64,000 nt of DNA from Anaerobutyricum faecale (GCA_019119645.1 DWWR01000065.1:9951-73950); one strand, 5' to 3'. Positions 8,104-19,139 are shown, numbered from the stretch's first letter. A program made the numbers and translations. Notes: generated by a model from the letters alone, not told the origin.

Positions 8104-9489
8104 TTACTCTTCCGGCGCCGGTTTGTAGTATTTATCAAGAAGCTTTGTATCCACCCGGTCCAGTTCCTCCCGCGGCAGTTTTCCGAGAAGCTCCCATCCA
8201 AGATCCAGGGTTTCTTCCATGCTTCGGTTTTCTTCCGGTCCCTGGCCGATATATCTTTCCTCAAATTCTTTTCCGAATTCCAGATATTTTTTATCAATGG
8301 GCGACAGCTCATCCTCACCGATGACGGAGGCCAGATTTCTGGCGTCTCCCACTTTGGCGTAAGCGGAGAAAAGCTGATTGGCCAGATCCTGATGGTCTTC
8401 CCTGGTATATCCCTCGCCGATGCCGTCTTTCATCAGACGGGACAGGGACGGCAGGATATTGATCGGCGGATAAATGGATTGGCCGTTTAACGGACGATCC
8501 AGCACGATCTGTCCCTCAGTGATATAACCGGTCAGATCGGGAATCGGGTGCGTGATATCATCGTTCGGCATGGTGAGAATCGGCAGCTGGGTCACAGAAC
8601 CATCCACACCCCGCACGATGCCTGCCCGCTCATAGATGGCGGCCAGCTCACTGTACAGATACCCCGGGAAACCTTTCCGGCTGGGAATCTCTCCCTTGGA
8701 GGAGGATACCTCACGCATGGCCTCGGCAAAGGATGTCATATCCGTCAGAATGACGAGGATATGCATGTGCTGTTCAAAGGCCAGATATTCCGCGACGGTC
8801 AGAGCCACCTTCGGCGTGATGAGACGTTCCACCACCGGATCGTTGGCCAGGTTTAAAAACATCGCCACATGGTCCGCCACGCCGCTTTCCTCAAAGGTCT
8901 GCCGGAAGAAATCCGCCACGTCATGTTTAACGCCCATGGCGGCAAATACGATGGCAAACTCCTCATCGGAGTCTTCCCCCAGAGACGCCTGTTTTACAAT
9001 CTGGGCAGCCAGCTGATCGTGGGGCAGACCGTTGCCGGAAAAGATCGGCAGCTTCTGTCCCCGGATCAGGGTGGTCAGTCCGTCGATGGCGGAGATTCCG
9101 GTGTGAATATAGTTTCTCGGGTATTCCCGGCAGACCGGGTTTAACGGCAGACCATTGACATCTCTCTTCAGGGTGGAGACAATGGGGCCCAGGTCATCGA
9201 TGGGCTGTCCGATACCGTTGAAGGTCCGCCCCAGCATATCCGGAGACAGCGCGATCTCCATGGGATGACCGGTCAGTTTTGTGTGGGTGTTGGTCAGAGA
9301 CATATTTTCTGTCCCCTCAAACACCTGAATGACTGCCTTATCTTCATAAAGTTCCACAATTCGTCCGATTTTTCTCTCGGAGCCATCTATGACAAATTCA
9401 ACGATCTCGTCAAAAAACGCATCCTGCACGCCTTCCAGCACGACCAGAGGGCCATTGATACTGCTTAATCCTAAATATTCAATTGACAT
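8104..9489 (-). CDS. ntpB: V-type ATP synthase subunit B
   Basis: A 461-residue non-catalytic B subunit. It starts MSIEYLGLSSINGPLVVLEG and carries GRTFNGIGQPID, the segment IRGQKLPIFSGNGLPHDQLA in place of the P-loop, and FAAMGVKHDVADFF, all typical of V-type B subunits. It alternates with subunit A in the hexameric head and shapes the catalytic sites. It follows subunit A by 12 bp. Confidence 0.96.
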   Translation of the reverse strand: MSIEYLGLSSINGPLVVLEGVQDAFFDEIVEFVIDGSERKIGRIVELYEDKAVIQVFEGTENMSLTNTHTKLTGHPMEIALSPDMLGRTFNGIGQPIDDLGPIVSTLKRDVNGLPLNPVCREYPRNYIHTGISAIDGLTTLIRGQKLPIFSGNGLPHDQLAAQIVKQASLGEDSDEEFAIVFAAMGVKHDVADFFRQTFEESGVADHVAMFLNLANDPVVERLITPKVALTVAEYLAFEQHMHILVILTDMTSFAEAMREVSSSKGEIPSRKGFPGYLYSELAAIYERAGIVRGVDGSVTQLPILTMPNDDITHPIPDLTGYITEGQIVLDRPLNGQSIYPPINILPSLSRLMKDGIGEGYTREDHQDLANQLFSAYAKVGDARNLASVIGEDELSPIDKKYLEFGKEFEERYIGQGPEENRSMEETLDLGWELLGKLPREELDRVDTKLLDKYYKPAPEE

Positions 9490-9501
9490 ACCGGTCCCTC
9501 C

Positions 9502-11260
<1,759 letters not shown>

Positions 11261-11268
<8 letters not shown>

Positions 11269-11845
11269 CGCCGTCACCTCCCAGTAAAAACTTCTCATAC
11301 TCATCCCGCAGCTGTGTCAGGAAAGAATGATCGATCAGAATATTCCGGCTGTGGATCACTGCCCGCACTCCCCCGATGAAATCCTCTTTACTGATCGTCA
11401 GAGACACACCGGTCATCGCTTCCAGCTCCCCGCGTTTTCCCTCATCAGATGCGTTAATGTATATGGTCACCAGATCATCACCGGCGTATTTCTCGGCCTG
11501 CCGGATACATTTCACCAGAAATTCATCATATTCTTTTGTCTTCATATATGCATCGACCATCTGTCTGGCCTCATGAAATATCTTATCCTTAAGCTCCTGC
11601 TGTACTTTTCCCCGTCGTCTCTTCTGCTCCAGCTGATACTTTGCCCTGGTCTGATTCAATGCCAGTTTCGCCTTTGTTTTTTCTTCCATGATCCGGAGCT
11701 TCGACTGATGCATCGCCTCTTTTTTATGGTCCGCCAGTTCTTTCTCCAGCATCTCCCGGTGGGAATCTATGATGGCGTTTCCCTCCGCCCGGGCCTGCTC
11801 CATGGACGAGGTCTGCAGATGCGCAATTTTTTCTTCCAAAGTCAA
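11261..11845 (-). CDS. ntpE: V-type ATP synthase subunit E
   Basis: A 194-residue peripheral-stalk subunit E. The N-terminal half is a long charged helix (EEKIAHLQTSSMEQARAEGNA ... KTKAKLALNQTRAKY), as expected for the stator coiled coil with subunit G/H. The C-terminal half is the globular domain that binds the A/B head. The start is a TTG at 11845 with AGGAGG at 8-base spacing. It sits between subunits F and A. Confidence 0.9.
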
Positions 11846-11894
11846 GAGGAATCCCTCCTTATCGTTTAAAATGTATGAGGATACATCCCCGTTT

Positions 11895-12203
11895 TCACAG
11901 CTTCAGCCCGATGGCTTCAGTGATATAGGATGTGATAAAGTCTTTCTTCCTTCCGGTTCCGTGCCGGTCCGGTATCTCCACCAGCAGCGGTAATTTCCGC
12001 TCCAGACGAAAGGTATCAATGATATCCGGAAACTCCCTTCCGAACTTTTCCGTCAGCAGAACGATACCGACACTTTTGTCCGCCAGCACACTTTCCAGCG
12101 CTTCCCGGAGTTCTTCTCTCTCATGGACAACCACGCCGTCCACGCCTGCCAGACGCATACCTGTATATGTGTCCACGTTATCGCTGATGAGATACATTTT
12201 CAT
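11895..12203 (-). CDS. V-type ATP synthase subunit F
   Basis: A 102-residue subunit F: MKMYLISDNVDTYTGMRLAG at the start, then VGIVLLTEKFG and LPLLVEIPDRHG, the classic small Rossmann-like stalk subunit. The ATG at 12203 has GGAGG upstream; the open frame continues upstream only through the repeat-rich spacer and is not coding there. It binds the rotor subunit D. Unusually for this operon, a 259-bp spacer with repeats separates it from subunit K. Confidence 0.92.
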   Translation of the reverse strand: MKMYLISDNVDTYTGMRLAGVDGVVVHEREELREALESVLADKSVGIVLLTEKFGREFPDIIDTFRLERKLPLLVEIPDRHGTGRKKDFITSYITEAIGLKL

Positions 12204-12219
12204 AGATATCGCCTCCTTC

Positions 12220-12407
12220 GTGCTCCCGCAATCCTCCCCACATTCGCATTCCCGCACTTCGTGCTCCATGCTCATGTGGGGGCGGCTCTGTTCCGCCTGC
12301 TTCCATATACTGTAACACCTCGGATTGCTCCGCACTCTGTGCTCCCGCAATCCTTCCCACATTCGCATTCCCGCACTTCGTGCTCCATGCTCATGCGGGA
12401 GCGGCTC
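12220..12407 (-). repeat. Two 69-bp direct repeats in the K-F spacer
   Basis: Copies at 12220-12288 and 12339-12407 differ at only a few positions, with 50 bp between them. Each contains small inverted repeats (GCAC ttc GTGC; TCCCGCA / TGCGGGA in the second copy). They interrupt an operon whose other junctions overlap or are 3-50 bp. Confidence 0.85.
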
Positions 12408-12409
12408 CC

Positions 12410-12449
12410 AAAGTCCTGCTTTTTCACGCCAGCGTGAAAGCATGACTTT
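12410..12449 (-). other. Strong hairpin just after subunit K
   Basis: Arms AAAGTCcTGCTttTTCACGC / GCGTGAAaGCATGACTTT with a tiny loop begin 14 bp after the subunit K stop. There is no U tract, so it is more likely to stabilise an mRNA 3' end or mark a processing point than to be a full terminator. Confidence 0.6.
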
Positions 12450-12462
12450 CTGGAGCCTGGTG

Positions 12463-12900
12463 TTACAGATTACCAAGGATCATAAAGGAGATGATCAGAC
12501 CGTACAGGCAGACACCTTCCGCCAGGCCTACGAAAATCAGCGATTTACCAAGGATGCTGGAATCTTCGCTCAGGGCTCCTAAAGCTGCACTGGCCGCGCT
12601 GGCCACAGCGATTCCGCCGCCGATACAGGAAAGACCAGTTACCAGGGCCGCCGCCAGATATCCAAGACCGGTGGCAAGGCCTGCGGAGGATGCGGCTGCT
12701 GTCTCTGCGGCTTCTACCGGATGTCCGCTGAACATCACCGCCATGGCGATGAGCAGGGTTCCAAAGAAGAATACCGTGTTGACGCCCAGCGTCCGTTTAT
12801 AACGTTTTTTACATTTCTCTCCCAGATAAAAATAACAAAACGGAAGAACAATACTTAAGAGTAAGGCTGCGATTAATACGATCTTAGTTGCTACTGTCAT
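12463..12900 (-). CDS. ntpK: V-type ATP synthase subunit K (proteolipid / c-ring)
   Basis: A 145-residue membrane subunit. The C-terminal half is a standard c-subunit hairpin: GLGYLAAALVTGLSCIGGGIAVASAASAALG, a polar loop SEDSSILGK, then a helix with the ion-carrying glutamate in GLAEGVCLYG. The N-terminal half has two more hydrophobic segments (about residues 1-27 and 40-60) joined by the basic KCKKRYKRT but lacks a second carboxylate hairpin. So this is not the duplicated two-hairpin K of Enterococcus. The ATG at 12900 has AGGAGG at good spacing. Which ion it carries cannot be told safely. Confidence 0.92.
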   Translation of the reverse strand: MTVATKIVLIAALLLSIVLPFCYFYLGEKCKKRYKRTLGVNTVFFFGTLLIAMAVMFSGHPVEAAETAAASSAGLATGLGYLAAALVTGLSCIGGGIAVASAASAALGALSEDSSILGKSLIFVGLAEGVCLYGLIISFMILGNL

Positions 12901-12913
12901 GATATAGGACCTC

Positions 12914-14854
12914 CTACTTTTTATTGGTTTTCTTATTGGTATATGGAGTAAAGGCATGGCCGCTGCCTTTGTAAAAACGGCTGAACATTTCATAATATTC
13001 CAGTCTCAGCACCTGGATGCCGACGATCAGTCCCTCAAATCCGCAGACAAAGAGGTTGCCGAAGATCACACCGATCCAGTTGGGATTACCGCTTTCCGCT
13101 CCTGCCAGCTGCAGCACCACTTCCATGATGGCGGCATGGCTGACGGCAAACGCCCCGATACGGATGAAGGATATGGTGTTAGAAAAATAGCTGAGCAATG
13201 TCTCAAACATTTCAAAAAAACCTTCCACCAGAAACATTGCTTTGCTCTCTTCCATTTTTCCGGTCTGCCTCCGTATGAGACGGGTCAGCGGCTCCTTAAA
13301 TAAAATGAGCAGGAGCGGAATCCCGAACATCACTGCCATGACGATTCCCGCCGGCAGCGGATTGCCTGTTAAGAACAAAACAATCGTAACTACAACCGCC
13401 ACATAAAAGACAAGTCCCGCCACCCCGTTGGCATCGAACCAGGCGCCGCCGATATCTTTATCCCGCAGAGCGTTGATGATATGGAGCACCATGGCCAAAA
13501 TGATCAGAAACATTCCAAAGGCCACCGCCACCACAAACACCGTGTTAAGCTTTCCCAGGAAAGGCAGCGTGGTCATGTTGTCGATGGGCCGGATCCAAAG
13601 GGGTTTTATGATATTTTCAAATCCAAAGATACTGCCGAATACAAAACCAAAAATCGTGGAGAACACTCCCGCCGTGGCGATGATACCTGCCAGCGGCGCT
13701 TTCTTAAAATGATAAATCAGAGCCCCTCCGATGAGCAGGAGGAGTCCCTGCCCCACATCGCCGAACATGATACCAAAGATCAGAGAGTAAGTAATCCCTA
13801 CAAACAGAGTCGGGTCCAGTTCATTGTGAGCCGGAAGTCCGTACATCTGCACAAACATTTCAAAAGGTTTGAAAAGTTTTGGATTCTCCAGTTTCGTCGG
13901 CGGCTCGCCAAAATAGGCGTCATGATCGTCTTCCACCACCACAAAAACCTTATCATCGTCCTGAATCTCCTTTTCAAACTTTTCCACATCGTCCTCCGCC
14001 ATCCATCCGCAGAGAATATAGTAATCTTCCTTATTATCTTCCATGCGGGCCGCCAGTTTGCGGACATCAAAGTTATTGGACAGCTCTTCCAGACGATTTC
14101 TGGCGGCAATGAGCTGCGGGGCTCTGTTCTGAAGCATTTCCCCCGCCTGTTTATCCAGATCGTCAAGCTCCCGGGCAATCTTATCCGCCTCCCTGTCCAG
14201 AGAGCGGTAAGCCTGCTCCGGTGTCCCCTCGAATTCATCTTTCAGCTCGATTTTCTCAAAATGCAGAGACCGGAATACAGCATCCACTTTCTGGGACTCT
14301 GCCGGCGCCACAAAATACGCGCCGTACACATAGCTGTCATCCCGCTGGCCCTCCACAAAAATCGCACCCAGATCGTCCATCAGATATTTTTGCATTTTCT
14401 GATAAAATTCAACGGCAATGCGCCCGAAGCGATAGACGATATATTTATAATGAAGTACTTTATGCAGATTGCAGTCCAGAGGACGGAAAGGAGCGATCAC
14501 CCGCTGTTTTGCCCGGATCTCATCGCTGCGTTTTTTTAATTTTTCTTTTTTCTCCTGCACAGACTGATAGTCTTCTCCTGCCTTCCGCACCACCTCAAAC
14601 ATATCGTCAAGGCCCATGGATGTATCCGGCTCCACACTTTCCGCATCGGGAAGATACCCGACATATTCCTCCGCTTTTTTGAGAACATCGCGGTAAGGAT
14701 TGATCTCCATAAAGGGCCTCAGATTATCCACGGTCTTAAGCTCTGACAGAGCCGATTCCAACTGTATCTCGTATCGGGAAAGATACAGATCCGTCACCCG
14801 GTCAATATCATTCCGGGGCCCGGATATATTTACAAACTTCATCTTTACAATCAT
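12914..14854 (-). CDS. ntpI: V-type ATP synthase subunit I
   Basis: A 646-residue subunit I (equivalent of eukaryotic subunit a). The first half is a cytoplasmic region rich in charged coiled coil (residues about 30-320). The second half has seven to eight membrane segments, starting around TLFVGITYSLIFGIMFGDVGQG, and includes FISYFSNTISFIRIGAFA-type sequence (here LLSYFSNTISFIRIGAFAVSH) with the arginine needed for ion transfer. Its start overlaps the subunit C stop by 4 bp (ATGA). It forms the stator half-channel facing the K ring. Confidence 0.95.
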   Translation of the reverse strand: MIVKMKFVNISGPRNDIDRVTDLYLSRYEIQLESALSELKTVDNLRPFMEINPYRDVLKKAEEYVGYLPDAESVEPDTSMGLDDMFEVVRKAGEDYQSVQEKKEKLKKRSDEIRAKQRVIAPFRPLDCNLHKVLHYKYIVYRFGRIAVEFYQKMQKYLMDDLGAIFVEGQRDDSYVYGAYFVAPAESQKVDAVFRSLHFEKIELKDEFEGTPEQAYRSLDREADKIARELDDLDKQAGEMLQNRAPQLIAARNRLEELSNNFDVRKLAARMEDNKEDYYILCGWMAEDDVEKFEKEIQDDDKVFVVVEDDHDAYFGEPPTKLENPKLFKPFEMFVQMYGLPAHNELDPTLFVGITYSLIFGIMFGDVGQGLLLLIGGALIYHFKKAPLAGIIATAGVFSTIFGFVFGSIFGFENIIKPLWIRPIDNMTTLPFLGKLNTVFVVAVAFGMFLIILAMVLHIINALRDKDIGGAWFDANGVAGLVFYVAVVVTIVLFLTGNPLPAGIVMAVMFGIPLLLILFKEPLTRLIRRQTGKMEESKAMFLVEGFFEMFETLLSYFSNTISFIRIGAFAVSHAAIMEVVLQLAGAESGNPNWIGVIFGNLFVCGFEGLIVGIQVLRLEYYEMFSRFYKGSGHAFTPYTNKKTNKK

Positions 14855-15897
14855 TGTGTTCTACCTCCCACGTATGCCAGCGTCTCGCCAGGGCTCAGAC
14901 TGTACCTTACACATTCCATGGCTGTCGTCAGCTTATTGATTTCTTCCTCTTTCAGGAAGAGATACGTGTTCACCGCCGCAATGGAGTAGGGGTTCCGCCT
15001 TCGGTCCACAGTATACAGGTAATGCAGACAGTCCGCATACATCTGTTCGATGGTCAGATTCTGGTGGAAATTATAATGGCGGGCGTAGGTTGTTTTGTCC
15101 ACCACCGCCTGAAATTCATTGAGTCCCGGCGCTTCCACCATCTCTTTGACACTGTCCGTGGACAGCTTATAATGAATGGGAATCAGCAGCAGATAAATAT
15201 CGGCGGGCTTCATATTATAGTATTTCTTCGCCCTGTAAATCCACTGCATGTTCAGCATATCAATCTTGGAACCGCAGTCTCTCATAAAAAGCTCCAGATC
15301 TCCTTTTTTTAACACTTTCTTTTGTTCCTTCCATATAGAAGTAAAATAATAGAGATTCAATGTCAGGTCATAATCATAAAGCGTCACGTTCTGCGAATCC
15401 TTCAGCTTATTCAGCGGCTCATAATACTCCGTTCCCTTTAAATTCTCCACCAGCTCATCCGTAGTCCGGGACGTGATCAGCTTCTCAATAGAAATCTGGG
15501 AATACCGGTCAAAAAACGGCTGTTTGTATGCCAGGTCAAACGGCTGTTTATAACGATTTATGACGATCCTCAGACAATAATTGATCAGATCGATCTCATA
15601 AGATTTCATGATCAGCTTCATAAATCGTCTCTGCTTCTGTCCGCTGAACCTGTAGAGTTTTGTATAATCATGATACAGCGACTGCACCAGAACCTTCTCG
15701 ATATTTCCCCGGTGGATCTGCTCCTCCTCCAGCGTGTCAAGCACATCGGCATACGCTGTATTTTTTTTCAGATATTCCACAATTTCCGGCACACTTCCAA
15801 GACCGGCAATGATCTCAAACTGTTTTGGTTTGAGCAGCTTGCCCTCCATGGCCCGTACCTTGGTCACGATCCCGCTGTAAGCAAGTAAATTTCCCAT
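14851..15897 (-). CDS. ntpC: V-type ATP synthase subunit C
   Basis: A 348-residue subunit C (AC39/V0d family). It starts with GNLLAYSGIVTKVRAMEGKLL and is mostly alpha-helical with the expected three-fold repeated helical layout. It is the socket that joins the rotor shaft (D/F) to the K ring. It starts 3 bp after the G/H gene and overlaps subunit I by 4 bp. Confidence 0.9.
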   Translation of the reverse strand: MGNLLAYSGIVTKVRAMEGKLLKPKQFEIIAGLGSVPEIVEYLKKNTAYADVLDTLEEEQIHRGNIEKVLVQSLYHDYTKLYRFSGQKQRRFMKLIMKSYEIDLINYCLRIVINRYKQPFDLAYKQPFFDRYSQISIEKLITSRTTDELVENLKGTEYYEPLNKLKDSQNVTLYDYDLTLNLYYFTSIWKEQKKVLKKGDLELFMRDCGSKIDMLNMQWIYRAKKYYNMKPADIYLLLIPIHYKLSTDSVKEMVEAPGLNEFQAVVDKTTYARHYNFHQNLTIEQMYADCLHYLYTVDRRRNPYSIAAVNTYLFLKEEEINKLTTAMECVRYSLSPGETLAYVGGRTQ

Positions 15898-15900
15898 AGG

Positions 15901-16212
15901 CTACACCTCGGTAATCCGTTTTAAAATATTCCTGGCATACTCCGTATGCCGCTCCGAGTACTCCTGACGCAGAGCCTGAATCTCTCTGCCGCCGGCGCCA
16001 TTCCCGCCGTCAAGAATCTCCGAGGAATCCCGGTCCAGTTTATCACGGATGGCCTGGATACGTTCCCGGGTCTTCTCAGAAAGCTCCGCATCAAAATTCC
16101 GGCGCTTCTCGTCATATTCTTTGTCCAGAACCGCCTTTTCCTCCTCGGCGTGTTCCACAATGGAAGACGCAGTCTCCTCAATTTCTGTCAGTCTGTTGAT
16201 GATTGAGTCCAT
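15901..16212 (-). CDS. V-type ATPase peripheral stalk subunit G/H-like
   Basis: A 103-residue, almost wholly helical, highly charged protein (EIEETASSIVEHAEEEKAVLDKEYDEKRRNFDAEL), the expected partner of subunit E in the peripheral stalk. The ATG at 16212 follows AGGAGG. It is the first gene of the V-ATPase operon, about 140 bp downstream of a strong promoter. Such short coiled coils diverge fast, so the call leans on position as much as sequence. Confidence 0.8.
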   Translation of the reverse strand: MDSIINRLTEIEETASSIVEHAEEEKAVLDKEYDEKRRNFDAELSEKTRERIQAIRDKLDRDSSEILDGGNGAGGREIQALRQEYSERHTEYARNILKRITEV

Positions 16213-16353
16213 AGCAACCCTCCTGTTCATGACAATATTGTGTTTTTGAATAACATATTCTATTCATAAATAGACACAAATAGCCCTGCGCCGTCCCGCG
16301 AACGCAAGGTAAAAATAACCAAATTCATACTAAAAAATATTCCAACTTTCGTT

Positions 16354-16382
16354 AGTATAGCACAATTTATTTGAAACCACAA
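16354..16382 (-). promoter_or_regulatory. Promoter of the V-ATPase operon
   Basis: Minus strand TTGTGG, 17 bp, TATACT. The leader to the first gene is about 140 nt. Nothing else was recognised in the rest of the 16213-16454 spacer. Confidence 0.75.
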
Positions 16383-16454
16383 CAGAGGAAATTCTTTCAA
16401 TACCTAAGAACCGGCAAAGAATAAAAGGCCTCGTCCAATGAAATATTTCATAAA

Positions 16455-16538
16455 ATAAAAAAACTGCCGCAAAAGCAAACTGCATAAAATATCAAATGTA
16501 TTTCTGATATTTTTACAGACAGCATGCTTTGCAGCAGT
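16455..16538 (-). terminator. Terminator after proS
   Basis: Outer arms ACTGCtGCAAAGCA / TGCTtTTGCgGCAGT with an inner AAATATC/GATATTT stem. On the minus strand it is followed by a run of eight T. It is about 80 bp after the proS stop. Confidence 0.7.
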
Positions 16539-16618
16539 CTTTTATTCTTTATCTGTTGTAAATCGTATTCCCGCCGAGGGAGACGATTCCTTTCCTCGTC
16601 TTCAGAGACAGCTTCTGT

Positions 16619-18055
16619 TTAGTAAGCCTTTCCGAAGTATACCTCACATTTTGCCGGTTTGCCGCAGTGTACACACACATCGGAATGTTTTTCCTGCTCA
16701 AACGGCATACAGCGGGTGGTAGCACCGGTTTCTTCCTTGATGGCTTCCTCGCAGGCTCTGTCACCGCACCACATAGCACGGATGAATCCCTGCTTCGTAT
16801 TTAAGAGATCCTGGAACTCGTCCCAGTTGTGAGCCACATGGGTGTTGGCATCCAGATGCGCTTTCGCTTTATCATACATATCTTTCTGCATTTCTTCCAG
16901 AACCTCGCCCAGTCTTACCGGCAGCTCGTCGATGGATACCACAATCTTTTCGCGGGTATCACGGCGGACAATAACCGCCTGGTTCTTCTCGATATCCTTC
17001 GGACCAATCTCAATACGGGTCGGGATACCCTGGATCTCCTGCTCGCTGAACTTCCATCCCGGGGACTTGTCAGAATCGTCCACTTTCACGGAGTAATCAC
17101 CTTTCAGCATATCGCGGATCTCAAACGCCTTGTCAAGCACGCCTTCCTTCTTCTGCTGAATCGGAATGACCATCGTCTGTACCGGAGCGATTCTCGGAGG
17201 AAGAACCAGTCCGCTGTCATCACCATGTACCATGATGATCGCACCGATAATACGGGTGGACATACCCCAGGAAGTCTCATAAACCGGAGAAAGCTTATTC
17301 TCTTTGTTCGCATACTGGATACCGAAGGCTTCCGCAAAACCAGAACCAAAGTTATGACTGGTACCGGACTGCAGCGCCTTTCCGTCGTGCATCAGCGCTT
17401 CGATGGTGTAGGTAGCTTCCGCACCGGCAAACTTCTCCTTCTCGGTCTTCTTTCCTTTTACTAATGGAATCGCCAGAATCTCCTCGCAGAAATCAGCATA
17501 CACATTGAGCATCTGCTCTGTTCTCTCCTCTGCCTCTTCCGGAGTTGCATGGAAAGTATGTCCTTCCTGCCATAAGAACTCTGCGGAACGTAAGAACGGA
17601 CGGGTAGTCTTCTCCCAGCGAAGCACAGAACACCACTGATTATATACCACCGGCAGATCTCTGTGAGAATGTACAATGTCTTTCACATGATCGCAGAACA
17701 GAGTCTCAGAAGTCGGACGGATACATAATCTCTCTGACAGTTCTTCCTCTCCTCCCTGCGTTACCCATGCCACTTCCGGCGCAAAACCTTCCACATGGTC
17801 TTTCTCTTTCTGGAGAAGATTCTCCGGAATCAGCATCGGCAGATATACGTTCTCCACGCCGGTCTCCTTAAATCTTCTGTCCAGCTCTTTCTGAATATTC
17901 TCCCAGATCGCATAACCTCTCGGACGGATGATCATGCATCCTTTTACATTAGAATAAGATACCAGTTCTGCCTTGGTCACTACATCCGTGTACCACTGGG
18001 CAAAATCCTGGTCCATTGGAGTAATCGCTTCCACAAGCTTCTTTTCTTTGGCCAT
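16619..18055 (-). CDS. proS: Prolyl-tRNA synthetase (short, eukaryote/archaeal-like form)
   Basis: A 478-residue class II synthetase that charges tRNA-Pro. Motif 2 is seen in NQWCSVLRWEKTTRPFLRSAEFLWQEGHT and motif 3 in GMSTRIIGAIIMVHGDDSGLVLPP. There is no editing insertion between motifs 2 and 3, and the C-terminal extension ends in tyrosine (YFGKAY), which marks the short type-3 ProS. A Cys-rich C-terminal patch (CGDRAC, CVHCGKPAKC) may bind zinc. It is a single gene with its own promoter and terminator. Confidence 0.96.
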   Translation of the reverse strand: MAKEKKLVEAITPMDQDFAQWYTDVVTKAELVSYSNVKGCMIIRPRGYAIWENIQKELDRRFKETGVENVYLPMLIPENLLQKEKDHVEGFAPEVAWVTQGGEEELSERLCIRPTSETLFCDHVKDIVHSHRDLPVVYNQWCSVLRWEKTTRPFLRSAEFLWQEGHTFHATPEEAEERTEQMLNVYADFCEEILAIPLVKGKKTEKEKFAGAEATYTIEALMHDGKALQSGTSHNFGSGFAEAFGIQYANKENKLSPVYETSWGMSTRIIGAIIMVHGDDSGLVLPPRIAPVQTMVIPIQQKKEGVLDKAFEIRDMLKGDYSVKVDDSDKSPGWKFSEQEIQGIPTRIEIGPKDIEKNQAVIVRRDTREKIVVSIDELPVRLGEVLEEMQKDMYDKAKAHLDANTHVAHNWDEFQDLLNTKQGFIRAMWCGDRACEEAIKEETGATTRCMPFEQEKHSDVCVHCGKPAKCEVYFGKAY

Positions 18056-18127
18056 AATTCTTTCCTTTCCTGCACTCTCTTTTATTTGTCAATAACCGTT
18101 AAATTATCACATAAAATATACCGATTT

Positions 18128-18156
18128 ATTTTAGAATACACACGGATTTTTGTCAA
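18128..18156 (-). promoter_or_regulatory. proS promoter
   Basis: Minus strand TTGACA, 17 bp, TAAAAT, about 73 bp upstream of the proS start. The leader is too short for a T-box. Confidence 0.75.
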
Positions 18157-18157
18157 T

Positions 18158-18287
18158 AAGAATCCTGCAAAGCAGGATTCTTCACCTGCGGCGGGTTGAG
18201 AAAGCGACATCTTCCAATCCGCCGCAGTGCGATCCTCCAGGAACATTTTTTATTTCACAGGGATGCAATTTCCTGTGAAATAAAAAA
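18158..18287. repeat. Three consecutive hairpins between proS and the pseudouridine synthase gene
   Basis: A perfect 11-bp stem (AAGAATCCTGC) at 18158-18182; CTGCGGCGGGTTG / CAATCCGCCGCAG at 18186-18227; and TTTTTTATTTCACAGG / CCTGTGAAATAAAAAA at 18246-18287. Together they probably end the upstream transcript, although none has a classic U tract on its 3' side. Confidence 0.65.
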
Positions 18288-18295
18288 AGGAGACA

Positions 18296-19009
18296 TTAAT
18301 ATGCCTCCACATCCATCGGCTCAAACGCCTCACCCCGGGGCTCTGTTTTGAAGACCAGCTCCTCACCGGTTACAGGATGATGAAATGCCAGCCTGGTGGA
18401 ATATAAACCAAGCTGCATATATTTCTTCTTTGTCTTTTGATATTTCGGGTTATATTTGGTATCCCCGTACAATCCGATCCCCCGGGAAGCAAACTGTACC
18501 CGGATCTGATGATGCCTTCCTGTATATAAAATAACCAGCACCCAGGAAAGAATACCGTCGCGGGTCTCAATCTGATCGATCATCTCATAATCAAGCACCG
18601 CGTGTTTTGCTCCCTTCGTGCCCGCCGGAACCACCTTGGTGGTGTTAGTTTTCCCGTCCCGCAGCAGCATATCTTCAAAAGTTCCAAACTCTTCCGGCAG
18701 CACACCGCAGACCACTGCCTGATAGCATTTTTCAAATTCATGATTTTGAATCTGTCTGCTCAGCTCCGCCGCTGCTTCTTTTGTCTTCGCAAACACCATC
18801 AGACCTCCCACCGGACGGTCCAGTCGATGTACTGCCGTGAGATACGGTTCTCCGTCTCCCTCCTGCTTCTCAAAAAGATAATGCTTTAAATATGTTTCCA
18901 CATCTACATTTCCGCTGGTATCCGACTGTACCGGCATTCCCGCCGGTTTCTCGCATACCAGAAGGCTGTCATCTTCAAACACAATGGGAATCTTCTTCTT
19001 TCCAAGCAT
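18296..19009 (-). CDS. RluA-family pseudouridine synthase
   Basis: A 237-residue RNA pseudouridine synthase. The catalytic motif is AVHRLDRPVGGLMVFAKT (the HRLD aspartate is the nucleophile). VLIYTGRHHQIR-type sequence (here ILYTGRHHQIRVQFAS) and GDTKYN are the other signature segments. No S4 domain is present. The ATG at 19009 begins the conserved IPIVFEDDSLLVCEKPAGMP region; the open frame upstream overlaps the response regulator gene and is unlikely to be used. The target site in rRNA or tRNA cannot be told. Confidence 0.88.
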   Translation of the reverse strand: MLGKKKIPIVFEDDSLLVCEKPAGMPVQSDTSGNVDVETYLKHYLFEKQEGDGEPYLTAVHRLDRPVGGLMVFAKTKEAAAELSRQIQNHEFEKCYQAVVCGVLPEEFGTFEDMLLRDGKTNTTKVVPAGTKGAKHAVLDYEMIDQIETRDGILSWVLVILYTGRHHQIRVQFASRGIGLYGDTKYNPKYQKTKKKYMQLGLYSTRLAFHHPVTGEELVFKTEPRGEAFEPMDVEAY

Positions 19010-19139
19010 CCTGACACCTGTTTCTCTCTCCAGAGAGAAAATACCTTTCTTTTTCAAATATTCTTTCTGACTTATTCTCCCCCCTGAACGGGGAAAACAG
19101 CCATTCTGTGCTGTTTCCCGCATCAGAAAAGCTGTTGTG

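Noticed and set aside
7441..8490. Long plus-strand open frame opposite ntpD/ntpB, and similar ones opposite ntpI (13481-14539) and the GH2 gene (46588-47670).
   Set aside because: They are antisense to strongly conserved genes, show no family motifs and have no ribosome sites.
12210..12476. N-terminal extension of subunit F through the K-F spacer.
   Set aside because: The extension translates only the repeat, and the ATG at 12203 has a proper GGAGG site and gives the family's normal length.
18056..18130. T-box leader of proS.
   Set aside because: The promoter leaves only about 70 nt of leader, far too short for a T-box.
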